From: CAITYL01 sp041651315
GTDB taxonomy: Bacteria; Verrucomicrobiota; Lentisphaeria; Oligosphaerales; CAITYL01
Assembly (NCBI GenBank): GCA_041651315.1
Contig: JBAZJM010000258.1
Coordinates: 1-6,589, forward strand
Direction: 5' to 3'
Length of the DNA: 6,589 nucleotides
How positions within the stretch are numbered: position 1 is the first letter of the stretch; every line of letters starts with the position of its first letter. Shown here piece by piece: positions 5,278 to 6,589 of the stretch. The notes beneath the pieces are model-generated. The model did not search any database. It was not told where the DNA came from and saw nothing but the letters and a program-made list of their open reading frames with translations. The position numbers were made by a program, and so were the translations under genes.

Positions 5278-5667
5278 ATGGACAGCTTCGACCACGAAAA
5301 AATGGAGGTCTACAATCTCACCATCGATTTTATTGCGCTTGCCGATGAAGTCGTCAATGGCCTACCCCGTGGACGAGCCTACTTGGCCGACCAACTCCGT
5401 CGAGCGTGTTCCTCGATAGCATTGAATATTGCCGAGGGTGCCGGAGAGTTCGCTGGCGACGAAAAGGCTCGTTTCTACCGGATGGCCAAGCGCTCAGCCA
5501 CTGAGTGCGCCGCCGTCCTCGATGTCTGCCGTCGGCTAGATCTGGCAAATGGCAAACAGCTTGATGCCGGCCGTAACCTCCTATTGCGCATAGTCTCAAT
5601 GCTGATTCAACTCATCAGACGAATGGCTGGCAGTTCGGGCACGGGCGCGGGCACGGGCACGGAATGA
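5278..5667 (+). CDS. Four-helix-bundle protein, 23S rRNA intervening-sequence (S23) family
   Basis: This 129-residue, mostly helical protein belongs to the S23 / TIGR02436 family, which is encoded in 23S rRNA intervening sequences and also as scattered stand-alone genes. The family is related to Avd, the accessory protein of diversity-generating retroelements. The diagnostic segments are QLRRACSSIALNIAEGAGEF (39-58) and FYRMAKRSATECAAVLD (66-82); about four helices can be placed. The molecular role of stand-alone members is unknown; nucleic-acid binding is plausible given Avd. The last ten or so residues (GSSGTGAGTGTE) are translated from the right hexamer array and go beyond the expected fold. 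Base use is visibly more AT-rich (codons such as ATT, TTG, ATA) than in the flanking genes, suggesting separate origin. No reverse transcriptase or variable repeat is in view, so this is not a complete retroelement. Confidence 0.88.
   Translation: MDSFDHEKMEVYNLTIDFIALADEVVNGLPRGRAYLADQLRRACSSIALNIAEGAGEFAGDEKARFYRMAKRSATECAAVLDVCRRLDLANGKQLDAGRNLLLRIVSMLIQLIRRMAGSSGTGAGTGTE
5633..5662. repeat. Right hexanucleotide array at 3' end of four-helix-bundle gene
   Basis: GTT is followed by four hexamers, CGGGCA, CGGGCG, CGGGCA, CGGGCA (5636-5659), and a partial CGG. The first 13 nt (5633-5645) form the perfect inverted match to 5247-5259. The array lies within the open frame and encodes an alternating Gly/Thr/Ala tail just before the stop codon at 5665-5667. 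Confidence 0.8.
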
Positions 5668-5716
5668 ATTATGGCATCCCACGGGACGGCTATGAAAACA
5701 AAAGGTGAAGTTCTCC

Positions 5717-6589
5717 ATGAGTGACATCAAGCACCGGTTTGTGGCGCTGGATTATATGCACGGGCGCCTGCACCATGTCGATGAACGCCATCCGGCGGCG
5801 AACTGGAGCGTACCCTCCGGCGGGATGCTGCAGGACCTGCGGTTGGCCGGGGCCGGCCGGCTCATGGTTTCCCTGGACGACGGCTGGAGTTTCCGCCGGC
5901 TCGCCGACGGCGGCGAAGAGGAACGGGTGAAGACCGGCGTCACCGGCATCGCCACCCTTTGCCTGCTGCCCGACAGCGGCGTCCTCGCCGGGCTTAACAC
6001 GCCGGCGGGCATTGAGCTGGTGGAATTTGATGACCAGGGGCGGGCGGGCCGCACCTACGCGTTTCATGAGTTCAGGGACCTGCGGCAGTTGCGCCGGAGT
6101 TCCGCCGGTTCCTGGCTGTTCGCCCATCACGACGGCGCGGTGGAGGTGGAACTGGCCGGGGAACACCCCCGGATCCTGCGGTCGTTCACGGTGCCCGGCG
6201 CCCAGTACGCCTACCAACTCATGCGCCAGGCGGACGGCCGTTACCGGTTTTCCGGCGGCTACGCCAAGGGCAATTTCGAACTGGCGGCGGATGGCCGCTG
6301 TCTGCGCGCCTTCTCCGTGACCCAGCCCCCCGGCCTGGAGAGCTATTACTACTCCGGCTTCCAGTTGCTGGCAAACGGCCACGTGGTCCAGGCCAACTGG
6401 AACGGGCACAACGACAGCGATTACAAGCACGGCCTGAAACTGTTCGAGTTCGATAACGAGGGGAACACCGTCTGGAGCTGGATCGCGCCCCAGGAACAGG
6501 TCGGCTCAATCACGACGTTCATCATCCTCGACGGTCTCGACCCCGCCCTGCCCCACGACGACGCCACCGGGGTCATGAAGCCAATGCGT
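5717..6589 (+). CDS. Beta-propeller-like protein of unknown function, 3' end outside the window
   Basis: The frame is open for 291 codons to the window edge with no stop. ATG 5717 follows AAGGTGA (5702-5708) at a good Shine-Dalgarno distance. I do not recognise a named family. The protein is rich in short beta strands ending in Gly/Asp/Asn turns, with blade-like repeats: LRLAGAGRLMVSL (41-53), TLCLLPDSGVLAGLN (80-94), FQLLANGHVVQANW (215-228) and KLFEFDNEGNTVWSW (241-255). The last resembles the closing strand of PQQ-type or arylsulfotransferase-type propellers. There is no signal peptide or membrane segment, so it is probably cytoplasmic. LDGLDPALPHDDATGVMKP (271-289) is a distinctive segment that may be close to the C-terminus. 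It lies 49 bp after the four-helix-bundle gene on the same strand. GC-rich codon use returns here. Catalytic residues are not evident. Confidence 0.7.
   Translation, partial: MSDIKHRFVALDYMHGRLHHVDERHPAANWSVPSGGMLQDLRLAGAGRLMVSLDDGWSFRRLADGGEEERVKTGVTGIATLCLLPDSGVLAGLNTPAGIELVEFDDQGRAGRTYAFHEFRDLRQLRRSSAGSWLFAHHDGAVEVELAGEHPRILRSFTVPGAQYAYQLMRQADGRYRFSGGYAKGNFELAADGRCLRAFSVTQPPGLESYYYSGFQLLANGHVVQANWNGHNDSDYKHGLKLFEFDNEGNTVWSWIAPQEQVGSITTFIILDGLDPALPHDDATGVMKPMR

Larger units (their letters stand above)
5226..5662 (+). other. Candidate IVS-like cassette (four-helix-bundle ORF between inverted hexamer arrays)
   Basis: The left array (5226-5259) and right array (5633-5662) bracket one small ORF in inverted orientation. 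A 13 bp perfect inverted repeat forms the inner junction, and CCC/GGG triplets can keep pairing further out at 6-nt spacing. In bacterial 23S rRNA, intervening sequences commonly carry the same protein family between complementary ends. This unit has that geometry but lies between protein-coding genes. The mobile nature is inferred; no target-site duplication or recombinase is seen. Confidence 0.35.

Noticed and set aside
4609..5295. Minus-strand open frame of 228 codons across the DUF4239 end and the palindrome
   Set aside because: It is antisense to the membrane protein and reads through the palindrome and AT-rich hairpin; no protein-like composition or family motif.
5278..5667. Diversity-generating retroelement with the four-helix-bundle gene as avd
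   Set aside because: No reverse transcriptase, template repeat or variable repeat is seen; the hexamer arrays do not resemble a TR/VR pair.

Overview
The window is GC-rich bacterial DNA carrying six protein-coding genes, the last of them cut by the window end. A GspK-type pseudopilin implies an outer membrane, so the host is Gram-negative. High GC, an orphan T2SS pseudopilin, a free-standing four-helix-bundle (23S intervening-sequence type) gene and short tandem arrays with 6, 9 and 10 bp periods together resemble PVC-group bacteria (Lentisphaerota, Kiritimatiellota, Verrucomicrobiota). That placement is inferred from resemblance; no marker gene proves it.

Layout. Positions 123-1613 (minus) encode an RsmB/NOP2-family RNA m5C methyltransferase with both motif cysteines intact and a Pro/Ala/Thr-rich linker inside its N-terminal region. 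The 357 bp gap to the next gene holds two different TCGA-cored tandem arrays: an exact 10-bp-period array (1731-1800), which also folds into a long hairpin, and a 9-bp-period array (1874-1919). Positions 1971-3047 (plus) encode a GspK-like minor pseudopilin with no other secretion gene nearby. It converges on an exported alpha/beta hydrolase (3063-4118, minus), and the probable terminator of gspK lies inside the last codons of that hydrolase. Divergent from the hydrolase is a four-helix membrane protein of the DUF4239/bestrophin-like family (4276-5058, plus).

From 5059 the sequence changes character. A 76-nt long-stem palindrome abuts the DUF4239 stop codon, an AT-rich stretch follows, and then comes a small four-helix-bundle gene (5278-5667) bracketed by oppositely oriented hexanucleotide arrays that share a perfect 13 bp inverted repeat. 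That geometry (S23-type ORF between complementary ends) recalls rRNA intervening sequences but sits between ordinary protein genes. It is the best candidate here for an undescribed element. GC-rich sequence resumes with a beta-propeller-like protein (5717 to the window end).

The genes do not form one pathway. Strands alternate (-, +, -, +, +, +) and most genes look singly transcribed. The four-helix-bundle and propeller genes are only 49 bp apart and could be co-transcribed.
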